Shown piece after piece: positions 44,080 to 55,984 of a stretch of DNA of 64,000 nt. Where the stretch lies: the NCBI RefSeq assembly GCF_001053185.1, contig NZ_CSTD01000003.1, forward strand, positions 466,335-530,334, in the 5' to 3' direction. The position numbers and the translations under genes were made by a program. How positions within the stretch are numbered: the first letter of the stretch is position 1; each line of letters opens with the position of its first letter. Origin of the DNA: Mycobacterium bohemicum DSM 44277. GTDB taxonomy: Bacteria; Actinomycetota; Actinomycetes; Mycobacteriales; Mycobacteriaceae. Below the pieces are notes generated by a model. It was not told the DNA's origin. It ran no database searches and saw only the letters and a program-made list of their open reading frames with translations.

Positions 44080-44850
44080 ATGACCCCCAGCCTTGCCGTG
44101 TGGAAGTTCGCGTCCTGCGACGGTTGCCAGCTCACCCTGCTCGACTGCGAGGACGAGCTGCTGACGCTGGCCGACCAGGTGCGCATCGCCAACTTCGCCG
44201 AGGCGTCCAGCGCCGTGGTCGCCGGCCCCTACGAAGTGTCGCTGGTGGAGGGTTCGGTCACCACCCGCCACGACGAGCAGCGGATCCGCGAAATCCGCGA
44301 GCAGTCCAAGGTTTTGGTCACCATCGGCGCGTGCGCGACGGCCGGGGGGGTGCAGGCCCTGCGCAACTTCGCCGACGTCGAGGAGTTCGCCTCGCTGGTC
44401 TACGCGCGGCCCGACTACATCGACACGCTGGCGACCTCCACGCCGGCCTCGGCGCACGTGCAGGTCGACTACCAGGTGCCGGGCTGCCCGATCGACCGCG
44501 GTCAGCTGCTCGACACGCTGGCCGCCCTGCTGATCGGGCGCAAGCCGCGGCTGCCGGCCAAGACGGTGTGCACGGAGTGCAAGCTGCGCGGCGTGACGTG
44601 CGTGCTGGTCGCCGACGGCACGCCGTGCCTGGGCCCGGTGACGCACGCCGGCTGTGGCGCGCTGTGCCCCAGCCACAGTCGCGGGTGCTACGGCTGCTTC
44701 GGCCCGGCGGCCAGACCCCAGATCGGGACGCTGATCCCGGTGCTGCGCCGCGACGGCATGTCCGACGGCGACGTCGACCGGGTGTTCTCGACGTTCAACG
44801 TCGCCGCCTTTGCCGAAGAAATGGGCACCGAAGGGCGGGGGATGCAGTGA
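44080..44850 (+). CDS. hyhS: NiFe hydrogenase small subunit HyhS
   Basis: The 256-residue small subunit has the proximal-cluster motif [11 protein letters not shown] near the start, GACAT and PGCPIDRGQ in the middle, and a dense C-terminal cysteine set ([27 protein letters not shown]) for further iron-sulfur clusters. There is no twin-arginine signal peptide, so the enzyme is cytoplasmic, as in group 3b. It begins directly after the hyhG stop, and its stop overlaps the hyhL start. Confidence 0.92.
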   Translation: MTPSLAVWKFASCDGCQLTLLDCEDELLTLADQVRIANFAEASSAVVAGPYEVSLVEGSVTTRHDEQRIREIREQSKVLVTIGACATAGGVQALRNFADVEEFASLVYARPDYIDTLATSTPASAHVQVDYQVPGCPIDRGQLLDTLAALLIGRKPRLPAKTVCTECKLRGVTCVLVADGTPCLGPVTHAGCGALCPSHSRGCYGCFGPAARPQIGTLIPVLRRDGMSDGDVDRVFSTFNVAAFAEEMGTEGRGMQ

Positions 44851-46139
44851 ATCCGGAGAACCGCACCCTGAGCGTCGGCACGCTGACGCGAGTGGAAGGC
44901 GAGGGCGCGCTGCACGTCCGGCTCAAGGACGGCGAGCTGGACAGCGTCGAGCTGAACATCTATGAGCCGCCGCGGTTTTTCGAGGCGTTCCTGCGCGGCC
45001 GTTCCTACACCGAGCCGCCGGACCTGACCGCCCGGGTCTGCGGCATCTGCCCGGTCGCCTACCAGGTCAGCTCCTGCAACGCGCTCGAAAGCGCCTGCGG
45101 CGTCGAGGTCGACCCCGAACTGGTCGCGCTGCGCCGGCTGCTGTACTGCGGCGAGTGGATCCACAGCCACATGCTGCACATCTACCTGCTGCACGCGCCG
45201 GACTTCCTCGGCTACCCCGACGCGATCGCGATGGCCCGCGACGAGCGAGAGGTCGTCGAGCGCGGGCTGCGGTTGAAGAAGGCCGGAAACCGGTTGATGG
45301 ACTTCGTCGGTGGGCGGGCGATCCACCCCATCAATGTGCGCCTGGGCGGCTTCTACTCGGTCCCGACCCGATCCCAGTTCGCGCCCGTGGCCGAGCAGCT
45401 GCGCCGCGCGCTGGACGACGCGCTGGCGACCGTCGAGTGGGCGGCCGGGTTCGAGTTCCCCGACCTCGAAGTCGACCACGAGATGCTGGCGCTGAGCCAG
45501 GACGGGCGGTACCCGATCGAAAACGGGGTCATCGCGCGCAGCGCCGGCCCGTCGTTTCCGGTGCCCGAGTTCACCGCGCACGTGCGGGAGTTGCAGGTGC
45601 CGCACTCGACCGCGCTGCACGCGACCCTCGACGGCGGCCGCTATGTCACCGGCCCGCTGGCCCGCTACTGCCTGAACTCCTCGGCGCTGTCCCCGGTGGC
45701 GGCCCAGGCGGCCGCGGCGGCCGGGCTCGCGGACGAATGCCGAAACCCCTTCCGCAGCATCGTCGTCCGGGCCGTCGAGGTGGTGTACGCGATCGAGGAG
45801 GCGCTGCGGATCATCGACTCCTACGAGCGTCCCGCGCGGCCCTTCGTCGACGTCCCGGCCCGGCCCGGGATCGGGCACGGCGTCAGCGAGGCACCCCGGG
45901 GGCTGCTGTATCACAGCTATGAGATCGGCGCCGACGGGCTGGTGTCCGCGGCGACGATGATCCCGCCGACGTCGCAGAACCAGGCCGCCATCGAAGCCGA
46001 CCTGGCCCGGGTGGTGTCGGACAATCTCTTTCTCGCCGACGACGAACTGACATCGTTGTGCGAGAAGGTGATTCGAAGCTACGACCCGTGCATCTCCTGC
46101 TCGGCGCACTTCCTGACGCTGACGGTGCACCGGGGGTGA
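44847..46139 (+). CDS. hyhL: NiFe hydrogenase large subunit HyhL
   Basis: The 430-residue catalytic subunit has both Ni-Fe binding motifs: [11 protein letters not shown] near residue 62 and DPCISCSAH near the end. Nine residues follow the last histidine, the peptide usually cut off by a dedicated protease after metal insertion. The GTG start overlaps the hyhS stop. Group 3b hydrogenases interconvert H2 and NADPH; in mycobacteria they evolve H2 to vent reductant in hypoxia. The general Hyp maturation genes are not in the window. Confidence 0.93.
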   Translation: MNPENRTLSVGTLTRVEGEGALHVRLKDGELDSVELNIYEPPRFFEAFLRGRSYTEPPDLTARVCGICPVAYQVSSCNALESACGVEVDPELVALRRLLYCGEWIHSHMLHIYLLHAPDFLGYPDAIAMARDEREVVERGLRLKKAGNRLMDFVGGRAIHPINVRLGGFYSVPTRSQFAPVAEQLRRALDDALATVEWAAGFEFPDLEVDHEMLALSQDGRYPIENGVIARSAGPSFPVPEFTAHVRELQVPHSTALHATLDGGRYVTGPLARYCLNSSALSPVAAQAAAAAGLADECRNPFRSIVVRAVEVVYAIEEALRIIDSYERPARPFVDVPARPGIGHGVSEAPRGLLYHSYEIGADGLVSAATMIPPTSQNQAAIEADLARVVSDNLFLADDELTSLCEKVIRSYDPCISCSAHFLTLTVHRG

Positions 46140-46618
46140 GCGAGCGCCGCGCGGGCACCGTGCTGGTCGGCCTGGGCAACACCTACCGCCGCGACGACGG
46201 CGTGGGTCCCGCGGTCGCCGCGGCGCTCGAGCGTCTGGGCTTGCCGGATGTCGTCGTGGCGAGCGGCATTGCGGACCCCATGGGCCTGGTGGAGGCCTGG
46301 TCGGGAGCCGGGCTGGCCATCGTGATCGACGCCGCGGTCGCCGACGCCGCGGCCCCGCCGCGGCCGGGACGAATACGCCGATGCGGCCTCGACGATGTGC
46401 GGGCCGGGCGCGGCGGGTTGAGTTCACACGCCGTGGATGTCGGTCACAGCCACGAGCTGGCCGCGGCGCTGGGCCGCGCGCCGGGCGAGCTGGTGATCTT
46501 CGCGATCGAGGTCGCCGACACGGGTCACGGCACCGGCCTGACCCCGCAGGTGTCGCGCGCCGTGCCGGAGGCGGTCCGCCTGGTGGTGCGGGAGATCGGC
46601 GGGCGGGCAACGGATTAA
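46136..46618 (+). CDS. Hydrogenase maturation protease (HycI/HyaD family)
   Basis: The 160-residue protease has the family start TVLVGLGNTYRRDDGVGP, with the metal-binding Asp, and later residues of the nickel-sensing fold (HAVDVGHSHELAAALG). It should remove the short tail after the DPCxxCxxH motif of HyhL. The GTG start overlaps the hyhL stop (GTGA), giving strict coupling to its substrate. Confidence 0.88.
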   Translation: MSERRAGTVLVGLGNTYRRDDGVGPAVAAALERLGLPDVVVASGIADPMGLVEAWSGAGLAIVIDAAVADAAAPPRPGRIRRCGLDDVRAGRGGLSSHAVDVGHSHELAAALGRAPGELVIFAIEVADTGHGTGLTPQVSRAVPEAVRLVVREIGGRATD

Positions 46619-46619
46619 C

Positions 46620-48071
46620 GTGGCGACGACGAATGGCCCTCGCGGGCGGGCGGGCGCGGTCCTGGTCAGGTCCGGCACTCCGGCGATCCGCTTCGTCGGC
46701 GTGCTCATGCTGCTGGGCGTGCTGGCCTCGTTGGCGGTGCTGGTCGCGCGCCAGCACCTCGGCCACGGCGTTGCCGCGGGCAGGTTCGGCTGGTCCGTGG
46801 GACTGCTCGTGGCGGTGGCCCTGATCGCGCGCGGCATCTTCCTGGGCCGCCCGGTGACCGTCGGGCATGCGCTGTTGGCGGCCGCCGTCCTGGCCGGGGG
46901 CGTGTTCGTGCGCCTGCTGGGCTTCGACGCGCCCGGCAACCTGCTGCTGGCCGGCAGCGGGCTCGCGCTGATGTTGCCCACCGCGGCCCGGCCGCAGCCC
47001 GAACAGCTGCAACGGGTGTGGCGGCTCGTCGACGCCACGCGCGGGGATGCGTTGGCGCCCTTCGCGATGCACTCGAGCAAGAGCTACCACTTCAACGCCG
47101 CGGGCACCGCGGCGATCGCCTACCGCACCCGCCTGGGGTTCGCCGTCGTCAGCGGCGACCCGATCGGCGATCCCGACCAATTCGGCGACCTGGTCGCCGA
47201 ATTCGTGCGCATGTGCCGCGCGCGCGGCTGGCAGATCATCGTGCTCGCCGGCGGCGAACGACACGTCGGGCTGTGGTGTAAAGAGACGGTGGGGCAGCCC
47301 ATGCTGGCGGTGCCGATCGGCCGCGACGTGGTGGTCGACGTCCGCCGCTTCACCTTTCACGGACGCCGTTACCGCAACCTGCGCCAGGCGGTGCAACGCA
47401 CCCACAACTTCGGGGTGACCACCGAGATCGTCGACGAGCAGGAGTTGGGCGGCGCGCTGACCGCCGAGCTGACCGAGGTCCTCTACGCCGCGCACCGGGC
47501 CGCGCGCACCGAGCGCGGGTTCTGCATGAACCTCGACGCGGCCCTGCAGGGCCGGTTTCCCGGCGTCAGGCTGGCCGTCGCGCGCGACCGGGGCGGGCGC
47601 GTGGTGGCGTTTCACCGGTACGCGACCGCCGGCGGGGGCTCAGAAGTCAGCCTCGACGTGCCCTTCCGCCGGCCCGACGCCCCCAACGGCGTCGACGAGC
47701 GGCTCACCGCCGACATGATCGCCCACGCCAAAGAGCACGGGGCAGAACGGCTTTCGCTGGCCTTCGCGGCCTTTCCCGAGATCTTCGACGCCGAATGCCC
47801 GGGCCTGCCGCAGCGCATCGCCCTGCGGTTGATCCACCTGCTGGACCCGCTGATCCGGCTGGAGTCGCTGTATCGGTATCTGCGCAAGTTCCATGCGCTG
47901 GCCGAGCGGCGCTACGTGATCCTGTGCGTTCACCACATCCCGGCCGCGCTGCTGGTGCTGCTGTCGCTGGAGTTCGTGCCCCGGCCGCGGCGCCTGCACC
48001 GGCCGGGAGCGGTCAGTGCTCCAGCGGAGCGCCGAACCGGAAACGGCGGCCCGTCACCGACTCCGGAGTGA
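46620..48071 (+). CDS. DUF2156 lysyl-phosphatidylglycerol-synthase-like protein
   Basis: The 483-residue protein has N-terminal membrane helices (about residues 22-125) and then a DUF2156 double-GNAT domain like the C-terminal half of MprF/LysX (FAMHSSKSYHFN, GFAVVSGDPIGDP, SLDVPFRRPDAPNGVDE). It lacks a lysyl-tRNA synthetase module, so it is not LysX. It may transfer an amino acid from tRNA to a membrane lipid. It starts two bases after the protease gene and so probably travels with the hydrogenase operon. Its 3' end overlaps the convergent gene by about 59 bases. Confidence 0.8.
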   Translation: MATTNGPRGRAGAVLVRSGTPAIRFVGVLMLLGVLASLAVLVARQHLGHGVAAGRFGWSVGLLVAVALIARGIFLGRPVTVGHALLAAAVLAGGVFVRLLGFDAPGNLLLAGSGLALMLPTAARPQPEQLQRVWRLVDATRGDALAPFAMHSSKSYHFNAAGTAAIAYRTRLGFAVVSGDPIGDPDQFGDLVAEFVRMCRARGWQIIVLAGGERHVGLWCKETVGQPMLAVPIGRDVVVDVRRFTFHGRRYRNLRQAVQRTHNFGVTTEIVDEQELGGALTAELTEVLYAAHRAARTERGFCMNLDAALQGRFPGVRLAVARDRGGRVVAFHRYATAGGGSEVSLDVPFRRPDAPNGVDERLTADMIAHAKEHGAERLSLAFAAFPEIFDAECPGLPQRIALRLIHLLDPLIRLESLYRYLRKFHALAERRYVILCVHHIPAALLVLLSLEFVPRPRRLHRPGAVSAPAERRTGNGGPSPTPE

Positions 48072-48432
48072 TCCGCACGTAGTGCGACTTCTCGGACGAT
48101 GTCCACGGCAACACCTGGGCCTGCTCGGCGTCCTCGATCTCCTCGTAGGTCCGAAGCGAGCGCGCGTTGCCCTTGACGATGACGCTCCACCCCTCGGCGA
48201 CGTTGTGGTCGTCGACCTCGAACAGGACGCGATGGTTGATCGCGGTGCTGACCAGCTTGGTGCCCTCCGCCGTCCGGAACAGCACGGTGCGCCGCTGCAC
48301 GGCGTAGTTGACGGGAAAGATCTCGGGCTGCCCGTCGACGCTCGTGACCAGCCGCCCCAGGGACATGCCCGCCAGCAGGTCCCAGCATTCGTGCACCGGC
48401 AGGATGGAGGAACTCTCATCGGTTAGCGGCAT
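48013..48432 (-). CDS. Pyridoxamine-phosphate-oxidase-like flavin/F420 protein
   Basis: The 139-residue split-barrel protein has ECWDLLAGMSLGRLVTS as the start and PEIFPVNYAVQRRTVLFRTA as the central sheet, typical of PNPOx-like proteins of mycobacteria. DosR-controlled Rv3129 is of this kind. The cofactor may be FMN or F420. A DosR-like palindrome lies about 95 bases upstream (48526-48545). It is convergent and overlapping with the DUF2156 gene. Confidence 0.82.
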   Translation of the reverse strand: MPLTDESSSILPVHECWDLLAGMSLGRLVTSVDGQPEIFPVNYAVQRRTVLFRTAEGTKLVSTAINHRVLFEVDDHNVAEGWSVIVKGNARSLRTYEEIEDAEQAQVLPWTSSEKSHYVRITPESVTGRRFRFGAPLEH

Positions 48433-48525
48433 CAGCGATCCCCTCGGTCTACGTGCGACGGCACTGGCATAGCGCCCAGGGTATTGGACCGGGCACCGGC
48501 GGGCGGCGGCCGAAGGTCCCGCGTC

Positions 48526-48545
48526 GCAGGGACCAAAGTTGCTTG
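48526..48545 (-). promoter_or_regulatory. Candidate DosR box
   Basis: GCAGGGACCAAAGTTGCTTG aligns with the DosR consensus (GGGAC-N-WWAGT core, left half good, right half poor). It is between the nitroreductase end and the PNPOx-like gene start, at a distance suitable for that gene. Scored by eye. Confidence 0.5.
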
Positions 48546-48575
48546 CCGCCCGCGGGCCAGTTCACTCGCGGGTGG

Positions 48576-49553
48576 TTATCGGACTTCCAGAACGTCGTCG
48601 AGCGGGCGGCGCGGGGTCGGCGCCGGCGGCTGCTCGGTGGCCGGTGCCATCCCGGCGCGGATCAGCACCTGCGGGTGGCCGCCCTCGATGAGCATGCTGC
48701 GCACGAGGTCGCGGCTCTCCTCCACCTCGATCAGATGGGTCAGCGTGCAGGTCGCCATGAAGGCCTGGGTGCACTCCAGCAGCACGCCCGACAACGCCTC
48801 GCCGCACCGCAGCACGTCGGCCCTGGTGTCCTGCGGGGTGGAGAGCACGAGGATCTTGGACCAGTCCGCCCTGACCTCGGGGCGCCTGTCCTGGTGCCCG
48901 CGGACGGGGAACTCGCGCCCCACGTCCACCCGGTGACTTTCCCGGTCGGAGGCGAGCGCGCTGGGCGGTACGCCCTCGGTGAGCGCGAACGGCGAGGTCC
49001 ACCACTCCAGCTCGGCGTGGTAGGACGCGTCGGCGCGGCGGAAGTCCTCGGTGAGCTGCGAGGCCTTGGCCAGCTGCGGCCGGGCGTCGTCGGGCAGCAC
49101 GTCCAGCATCACCGCGCCGTCGGCCAGCGTGCCGCGCAGGACGGGCTCGAACAGGTCCCAATACGTCGGCACGCCGAGCGGGAGCCGGTCGGTCCTGCGC
49201 TGCAGGATCGCCCGGGCGTGGTCGAGCTGTGCGCCGGTGACGCGCGCAACGGGCGCGAACTCGATCGCAGCGAGGTGATCCGGATCGTGCGGATCGGGGA
49301 ACCGCTCAATTTTCGGCTCCCAGCCCGCGGCAATCATGGCGACCCGGAGGTGATCGAGCACGACGCCGCAGCTGAGGATCGTCTCGCGGCCCGTGCTGTC
49401 CGTGCCGGGCACGGCCCGGTCCCGATCGACGAACAGATGCAAGACGTCGTCCTGCACCGCCCAGCGCCACGGCTGGCTGTTGTGCACCGAGGGCGCCCGG
49501 CAGGCCAGATGCACGGCTCGCCTGATCACCTGGGTGTCGAACGGTGTCCCCAT
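48576..49553 (-). CDS. Acg-family nitroreductase-like protein (2 of 3)
   Basis: The 325-residue Acg-type protein has APSVHNSQPWRWAV and QRRTDRLPLGVP. It shares the FMN-binding nitroreductase fold of Rv3131/Rv2032. It lies 112 bases after the acyl carrier protein gene on the same strand and could be the last member of that operon or have its own DosR site. A weak palindrome AGGGTAAATCGGCCCT occurs in the gap. Confidence 0.87.
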   Translation of the reverse strand: MGTPFDTQVIRRAVHLACRAPSVHNSQPWRWAVQDDVLHLFVDRDRAVPGTDSTGRETILSCGVVLDHLRVAMIAAGWEPKIERFPDPHDPDHLAAIEFAPVARVTGAQLDHARAILQRRTDRLPLGVPTYWDLFEPVLRGTLADGAVMLDVLPDDARPQLAKASQLTEDFRRADASYHAELEWWTSPFALTEGVPPSALASDRESHRVDVGREFPVRGHQDRRPEVRADWSKILVLSTPQDTRADVLRCGEALSGVLLECTQAFMATCTLTHLIEVEESRDLVRSMLIEGGHPQVLIRAGMAPATEQPPAPTPRRPLDDVLEVR

Positions 49554-49665
49554 GTTGTCAGCCCCTCGCCGAGCGTCGGTTTGCTGCCGAGAGTAGGAAG
49601 CCGCGACTTCGGCGCCAAGGGTAAATCGGCCCTGACGGCGGGGTCCTTGGTTACCGCCGTGCGTT

Positions 49666-49929
49666 TCACCCTCCGGCCCCGGTGGCGTTCTTTTCCACGT
49701 AGCCGACGACGTCCGCCAGTGTCCGCAGCGACGCGTAGTCCGCTTCCGGGATGTCCACGTGGAGGCGCTTGTGGATGCCGCGCAGGAAGCTGAGCCAGTC
49801 CATCGAGTCGAGGTCGACCTGGTCCCGCAGCAGGTCGTCGTCGCTGATGTCGTCGGGATCGACTTCGGGCGCGATGGTGGTCAGCACGGACAACACCACG
49901 GCCCGGGTGTCCTCATTCGTCGTCGTCAT
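49666..49929 (-). CDS. Acyl carrier protein
   Basis: The 87-residue four-helix carrier protein has the 4'-phosphopantetheine serine at residue 42 (DLDSMDWLSFL). The surrounding sequence is of the aryl/acyl carrier type rather than the fatty acid synthase AcpM. It begins six bases after the E2 stop, placing it in the acs-dehydrogenase operon. This is unusual: a 2-oxoacid dehydrogenase normally delivers its acyl group to CoA only. Its loading enzyme is not evident. Confidence 0.88.
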   Translation of the reverse strand: MTTTNEDTRAVVLSVLTTIAPEVDPDDISDDDLLRDQVDLDSMDWLSFLRGIHKRLHVDIPEADYASLRTLADVVGYVEKNATGAGG

Positions 49930-49935
49930 GGTGTG

Positions 49936-50969
49936 TCACTTCTCCAGTAGGTCGGGCTGGCCGAGCAGCTCGTTGATCTTGGCGAGGAACAGCGCGCCGC
50001 GGTGACCGTCGCTGCTGCGGTGGTCGCCGGCGAGGGTGGCCTGCACGGTCGGGACGATCCGGATGCCGTTGTCGATGACGCGCACCCGCTGGGCGGGCCG
50101 GCCGAACCCGACGATCGCCACCTGCGGGGGGTAGATCACGCCGAAGACGCTGTCGACGCCCTGGTCGCCGAGGTTGGTGACGGTGATGGTCGGATCGGAC
50201 ATCTCCGAACTGCGCAACGAGAAGGAGCGCGCCCTGGCCACCAGGTCGGTCAGGTCGTCCATCAGTTCGTCCAGCTTCTTGTCCGGCACGTCGTGAATCG
50301 CGGGCGCGACCAGGCCGCCACCGCGCAGCGAGATCCCGACGCCGACGTGGACGCCGGTCGCGGGCTCGAATCCGTCCTCGCGCCAGAACCCGTTGAACTC
50401 ACCGAACTTCTGCGCGGCCAGGCCCACGGCCTTGAGCAGCAGGACGGCGGGCAGCACGCGTTCGTCGATGGAGCGCTGCGCATTTCGCGCGGTGAGCCAG
50501 GTCAGCGAGTTCTCCAGGTTGATCTCGTCGGCGAGGTAGTAGTGCGGGATCTCCCGCTTGGACCGGCTCATCGCCGCCGCGATCGACTTGCGCATCTGCG
50601 CCGCGCGGTCGGCCCCGGTCAGCTTGGTGGCGGCCTTGGCGACCGGCTTCGGCGTGGCGGTGTCGCCGCCGTCGCCTGGGTCGACTTCGCCGCGGGCTGG
50701 AGACGTTCGCGGGGCCTCGCCGGCGCCTGCTCGCCCGATTCCAGCAGGGTGGCCAACGGCGTTCCGACCTGGACGGTTTCACCGACCGGGACCAGAAGCT
50801 CGCCGACCGTGCCCTCGTGCCAGCATTCGACCTCGACCGCGGCCTTGGTGGTTTCGACCACCGCGACGACCTGTCCGCGGCTCACCTTGTCGCCGGGTTT
50901 GACCAGCCATTCGTCCAGCGTGCCCTCGTCCATGTCGGAACCCAGTGCGGGCATGACGAATTCGATCAT
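49936..50969 (-). pseudogene. Dihydrolipoamide acyltransferase (E2), frameshifted
   Basis: The N-terminal part (from ATG 50969) is a lipoyl domain with the lipoylated lysine at residue 42 (VVETTKAAVEVE). The C-terminal part is a full E2 catalytic domain with DHRSSDG, the HxxxDG motif. Between them, near 50690-50730, the frame changes. The peripheral-subunit-binding domain is reduced to fragments such as SPARGEVDP. E2 would move the acyl group from E1 to CoA. As written, one protein cannot be made; either a deletion in GC-rich linker DNA or a sequence error is the cause. Two separate polypeptides (lipoyl carrier and catalytic domain) are a less likely option. Confidence 0.75.
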
Positions 50970-51943
50970 GGCCGCTCCCCGAACAGGCTCTGCACGGCGG
51001 CCACGATCCCGGGGACCTGGGGCAGGGCCGCCTGCTCCAGATGCTTGGCGTAGGGCATGGGCACCTCGGCGCTGCACACCCGGGCGACCGGCGCGTCCAG
51101 GTCGTAGAACGCGCCCTCCATGATCCGCGCGCTGACCTCGGCGGCCAGACTGCCGCTGCGCCAGGCCTCGTCGACCACGACGGCGCGGTGCGTCTTGCGC
51201 ACGGACTCGAGCACGGTGCCCTCGTCGAGCGGGCGCAGGACCCGCAAATCGATCACCTCGCAGTCGATCCCCGCCAGCGATAGCTCGTTGGCGGCGTCGA
51301 GCGCCTTGCCCAGCGAGCCGCCGTAGGCCACCAAGGTGACGTCGTTGCCGCCGCGGCGAATCGCCGCACCGGAAATGTCGGTGGGGGCCAGCGCCTCGAT
51401 GTCGGCCGAGGTGTTGTAGAGCTGGACGTGCTCGAAGATCACCACCGGGTCGGGGTCGGCCAGCGCCGGGCCGAGCATGCCGTAGGCGTCTTCGACGGTG
51501 GCGGGCGCGACCACCTTGATGCCGGGAACGTGGGCGTACCAGGGCTCGAGGCTGTGCGAGTGCTGCGCCGCGAGCTGGCGCCCGGCCCCGGTGGCCATCC
51601 GCACGACGAGCGGGACGGAGAATTGACCGCCGGACATATGGCGAAGGGCCGCAGCGGTATTCACGAGCTGATCGAGCGCGAGCAGGCTGAAGTTCACCGT
51701 CATCACCTCGACGATCGGGCGCAGCCCGCCCAGCGCCGCCCCGATTCCGATTCCGACGAAGCCCAGTTCGGACAGCGGCGTGTCGCGGACCCGGTCCGGG
51801 CCGAATTCCTCCAGCAGCCCCTTGGACGCGGCGTAGGTGCCGCCGTACCGGCCCACGTCTTCGCCCATCAGCACGACGCGCGGGTCGTCGCGCAGGGCGT
51901 CGCGGATCCCGTCGTGAACGGCGGTGCGGTAGGTCGTCTTCAT
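50966..51943 (-). CDS. 2-oxoacid dehydrogenase E1 beta subunit
   Basis: The 325-residue beta subunit has [36 protein letters not shown] and the transketolase C-terminal domain ([15 protein letters not shown]). It pairs with the alpha subunit encoded just upstream to form a thiamine-diphosphate E1. The substrate may be pyruvate, acetoin or a branched 2-oxoacid; the sequence alone does not decide. Its stop overlaps the E2 start (ATGA), and its start overlaps the E1 alpha stop. Confidence 0.92.
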   Translation of the reverse strand: MKTTYRTAVHDGIRDALRDDPRVVLMGEDVGRYGGTYAASKGLLEEFGPDRVRDTPLSELGFVGIGIGAALGGLRPIVEVMTVNFSLLALDQLVNTAAALRHMSGGQFSVPLVVRMATGAGRQLAAQHSHSLEPWYAHVPGIKVVAPATVEDAYGMLGPALADPDPVVIFEHVQLYNTSADIEALAPTDISGAAIRRGGNDVTLVAYGGSLGKALDAANELSLAGIDCEVIDLRVLRPLDEGTVLESVRKTHRAVVVDEAWRSGSLAAEVSARIMEGAFYDLDAPVARVCSAEVPMPYAKHLEQAALPQVPGIVAAVQSLFGERP

Positions 51944-52913
51944 CGTGCCGCCCCCGATGCGGGTGTCAGCACGTCGCGTTCGAGATCGGCGGCGTCCTCC
52001 CATGTTCCGGCTTCGGCGAACGCCACCGCGGCCTCGATCTCGGCGGCGGCGGACTCTTCGATCTCGCGCACGTCGGCGTCGGAAAGCGTTCCGTCGCGCA
52101 GGCATAGGTTGGTGAAGGAGCGGATCGGGTCGCGCTCGCGCCACCGTTCCACCTCGGCCTTGTCCCGATACAGTTCGGGGTCGAACATCGAATGGGCGCG
52201 GAACCGGTAGGTGCGGAACTCGATGAAGAACGGTCCGCCGGTGTCGCGGACGTGACCGACGCCCTCCTGCGCGGCGGTGTGACAGGCCTCGACGTCCATC
52301 CCGTCGACGGCCAGGGTCGGCACGCGGTACGACGCGGCCTTGACCGTGAGATCGGTCTGCGACTGCGCCCGATCCAGCGCGGTCCCCATGGCGTAAAGGT
52401 TGTTCTCGCAACAGAACAACACCGGCAGGTTCCACAGCGCCGCCATGTTGAGCGACTCGTGGAAGGCGCCCTCGGCGACCGCGCCGTCGCCGAAGTAGCA
52501 GGCGGTCACCCGCTTGCGGGCCAGCATGGCGTCGGCCAGCGCGATGCCCACCGCGAGCGGCAGGCCGCCGGCGACGATCGCGTTGCCGCCGTAGAAGCGC
52601 CTGGCCGCGTCGAACAGGTGCATCGACCCGCCGCGCCCGCGGGAGCAGCCCTCCTGCTTGCCGAACATCTCGGCCATGATCGACGTCATCGGGACGCCCC
52701 GCAGCAGCGCGTGCGCGTGTTCGCGGTAGGTCGCCACCACCGCGTCGTCGTCGGCCAGGGCGCGCAGGGACCCGGCGGCGACGGCCTCCTGCCCGACGTA
52801 GAGGTGCAGGAAGCCGCGAATCTTGGCCGCGCTGTAGAGTTCCGCGCACTTCTCCTCCATGCGCCGCACCCGCACCATGTCGGACAGGAATTCGTGGGCC
52901 AGCTTCGTATCGG

Positions 52914-52917
<4 letters not shown>
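51940..52917 (-). CDS. 2-oxoacid dehydrogenase E1 alpha subunit
   Basis: The 325-residue alpha subunit contains the thiamine diphosphate motif beginning [13 protein letters not shown] and ending CCENN. It also has [12 protein letters not shown] at the start and the loop [15 protein letters not shown], as in acetoin and pyruvate dehydrogenases. The GTG start overlaps the stop of the synthetase gene (GTGA). The heterotetrameric E1 differs from the single-chain AceE used by mycobacterial core metabolism, so this is a second, conditional complex. Confidence 0.92.
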
Positions 52918-54740
<1,823 letters not shown>

Positions 54741-54855
54741 GGGCTGCTGGGTGCCTTCATCGTTCGCCGGGCCCGGCGGGCCCGCATAGAGACGAAAGTC
54801 ACCACCGGCCGTCGAGGGTCTTGCCGGCGCCGGGCGGGGCCCAATGACGCTGCGC

Positions 54856-54875
54856 CGGGGGACCAAGGACCCTGG
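54856..54875. promoter_or_regulatory. Candidate DosR box in divergent promoter
   Basis: CGGGGGACCAAGGACCCTGG has the palindromic core GGGAC-CAAG-GACCC of a DosR site. It stands between the divergent synthetase operon (start 54740) and the nitroreductase gene (start 54928), 72 and 116 bases from them, and could serve both. Confidence 0.6.
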
Positions 54876-54927
54876 CGCCCCGCGCCCCGCATGCCCGAGG
54901 GTCTACACCAGACAGGGAGGGCAGGCG

Positions 54928-55923
54928 ATGACCCAGGCGACGGTCGACACCGAGGCGATCAAGGCGGCGGTGCAGTTGGCGTGCCGGGCGCCCTCGCTGC
55001 ACAACAGCCAGCCGTGGCGGTGGGTCGCCCACGGTGCGAGCGTCGACCTGTTCGCCGACCCGCACCGGATCGTGGAGTTCACCGACGGCTCGGGCCGCCA
55101 GTCGATCATCAGCTGCGGCGCGGTGCTCGACCACTTCCGCGTCGCGATGGCCGCCCTGGGCTGGGAGACCACCGTCGAGCGATTTCCCAACCCGAACAAC
55201 CTCGATCACCTCGCGTCGATCGAGTTCGCCTCGCCCCGTCTGGGGCCCGAGTTCGTCGCGCAGGCGCGCCGCGACCGCGCCGCGGCGATCTCGCGCCGCC
55301 GGACCGATCGGCGCCCGTTCCGCGCGCCCAGGGACTGGGCGTCCTTCGAGCCCGTTCTGCGCAGCGCGTTCGACGGCGCGTTCGCGACCCTGGACGTGCT
55401 GGGCGACGATGCGCGCCCCCGCCTGATCGAGGCGTCGCACCTGACGGAGGCGCTGCGCCGTTACGACGACTCCTATCACCACGAATTGCTGTGGTGGACC
55501 GCGCCTTCCAGGGACTCCGAGGGGATACCGCCCGGCGCGCTGCCGACCGGGCCGCAGGCCCGCGCCGTGGAGGTGAACCGCCGGTTCCCCGGCGACCCGG
55601 ACACCGCGAAAGGGTCGCCCGGCGCCGGTGACGAGGCCAAGATCGTCGTGCTGTCCACGCCCGAGAACACCCGCACCGACGCGCTGGACTGCGGTCAGGC
55701 GCTGTCGGCGGTCCTGCTCGAATGCACCATGGCCGGCTTGGCCACCTGCGCGGTGACGCACCTGACGGAGCTGCAGGCCGGCCGCGACGTCGTTCGCGAC
55801 CTCCTGCCCGACGCCGCGTGCGTGCCGCAGGTGCTGGTCCGCGTGGGGGCAGTAGCCGCCGGACAGCCCCCGGAGCCGACCCCGCGCCGGCCCCTGGCCG
55901 AGGTCCTGGAGGTTCGGCCCTGA
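54928..55923 (+). CDS. Acg-family nitroreductase-like protein (3 of 3)
   Basis: The 331-residue Acg-type protein has APSLHNSQPWRWV and RRRTDRRPFRAP. ATG 54928 follows GGGAGGG, and the part read upstream lacks similarity to its paralogues. Together with those at 40444 and 48576 it gives three paralogues within 16 kb. The divergent DosR-like box upstream fits hypoxic control. Confidence 0.88.
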   Translation: MTQATVDTEAIKAAVQLACRAPSLHNSQPWRWVAHGASVDLFADPHRIVEFTDGSGRQSIISCGAVLDHFRVAMAALGWETTVERFPNPNNLDHLASIEFASPRLGPEFVAQARRDRAAAISRRRTDRRPFRAPRDWASFEPVLRSAFDGAFATLDVLGDDARPRLIEASHLTEALRRYDDSYHHELLWWTAPSRDSEGIPPGALPTGPQARAVEVNRRFPGDPDTAKGSPGAGDEAKIVVLSTPENTRTDALDCGQALSAVLLECTMAGLATCAVTHLTELQAGRDVVRDLLPDAACVPQVLVRVGAVAAGQPPEPTPRRPLAEVLEVRP

Positions 55924-55984
55924 TGCGGGAGCGGCAGGGAAAAGTGTTGTAGGAGAGCGTTATTCAGCCCGGAGGGAGTGTGTG

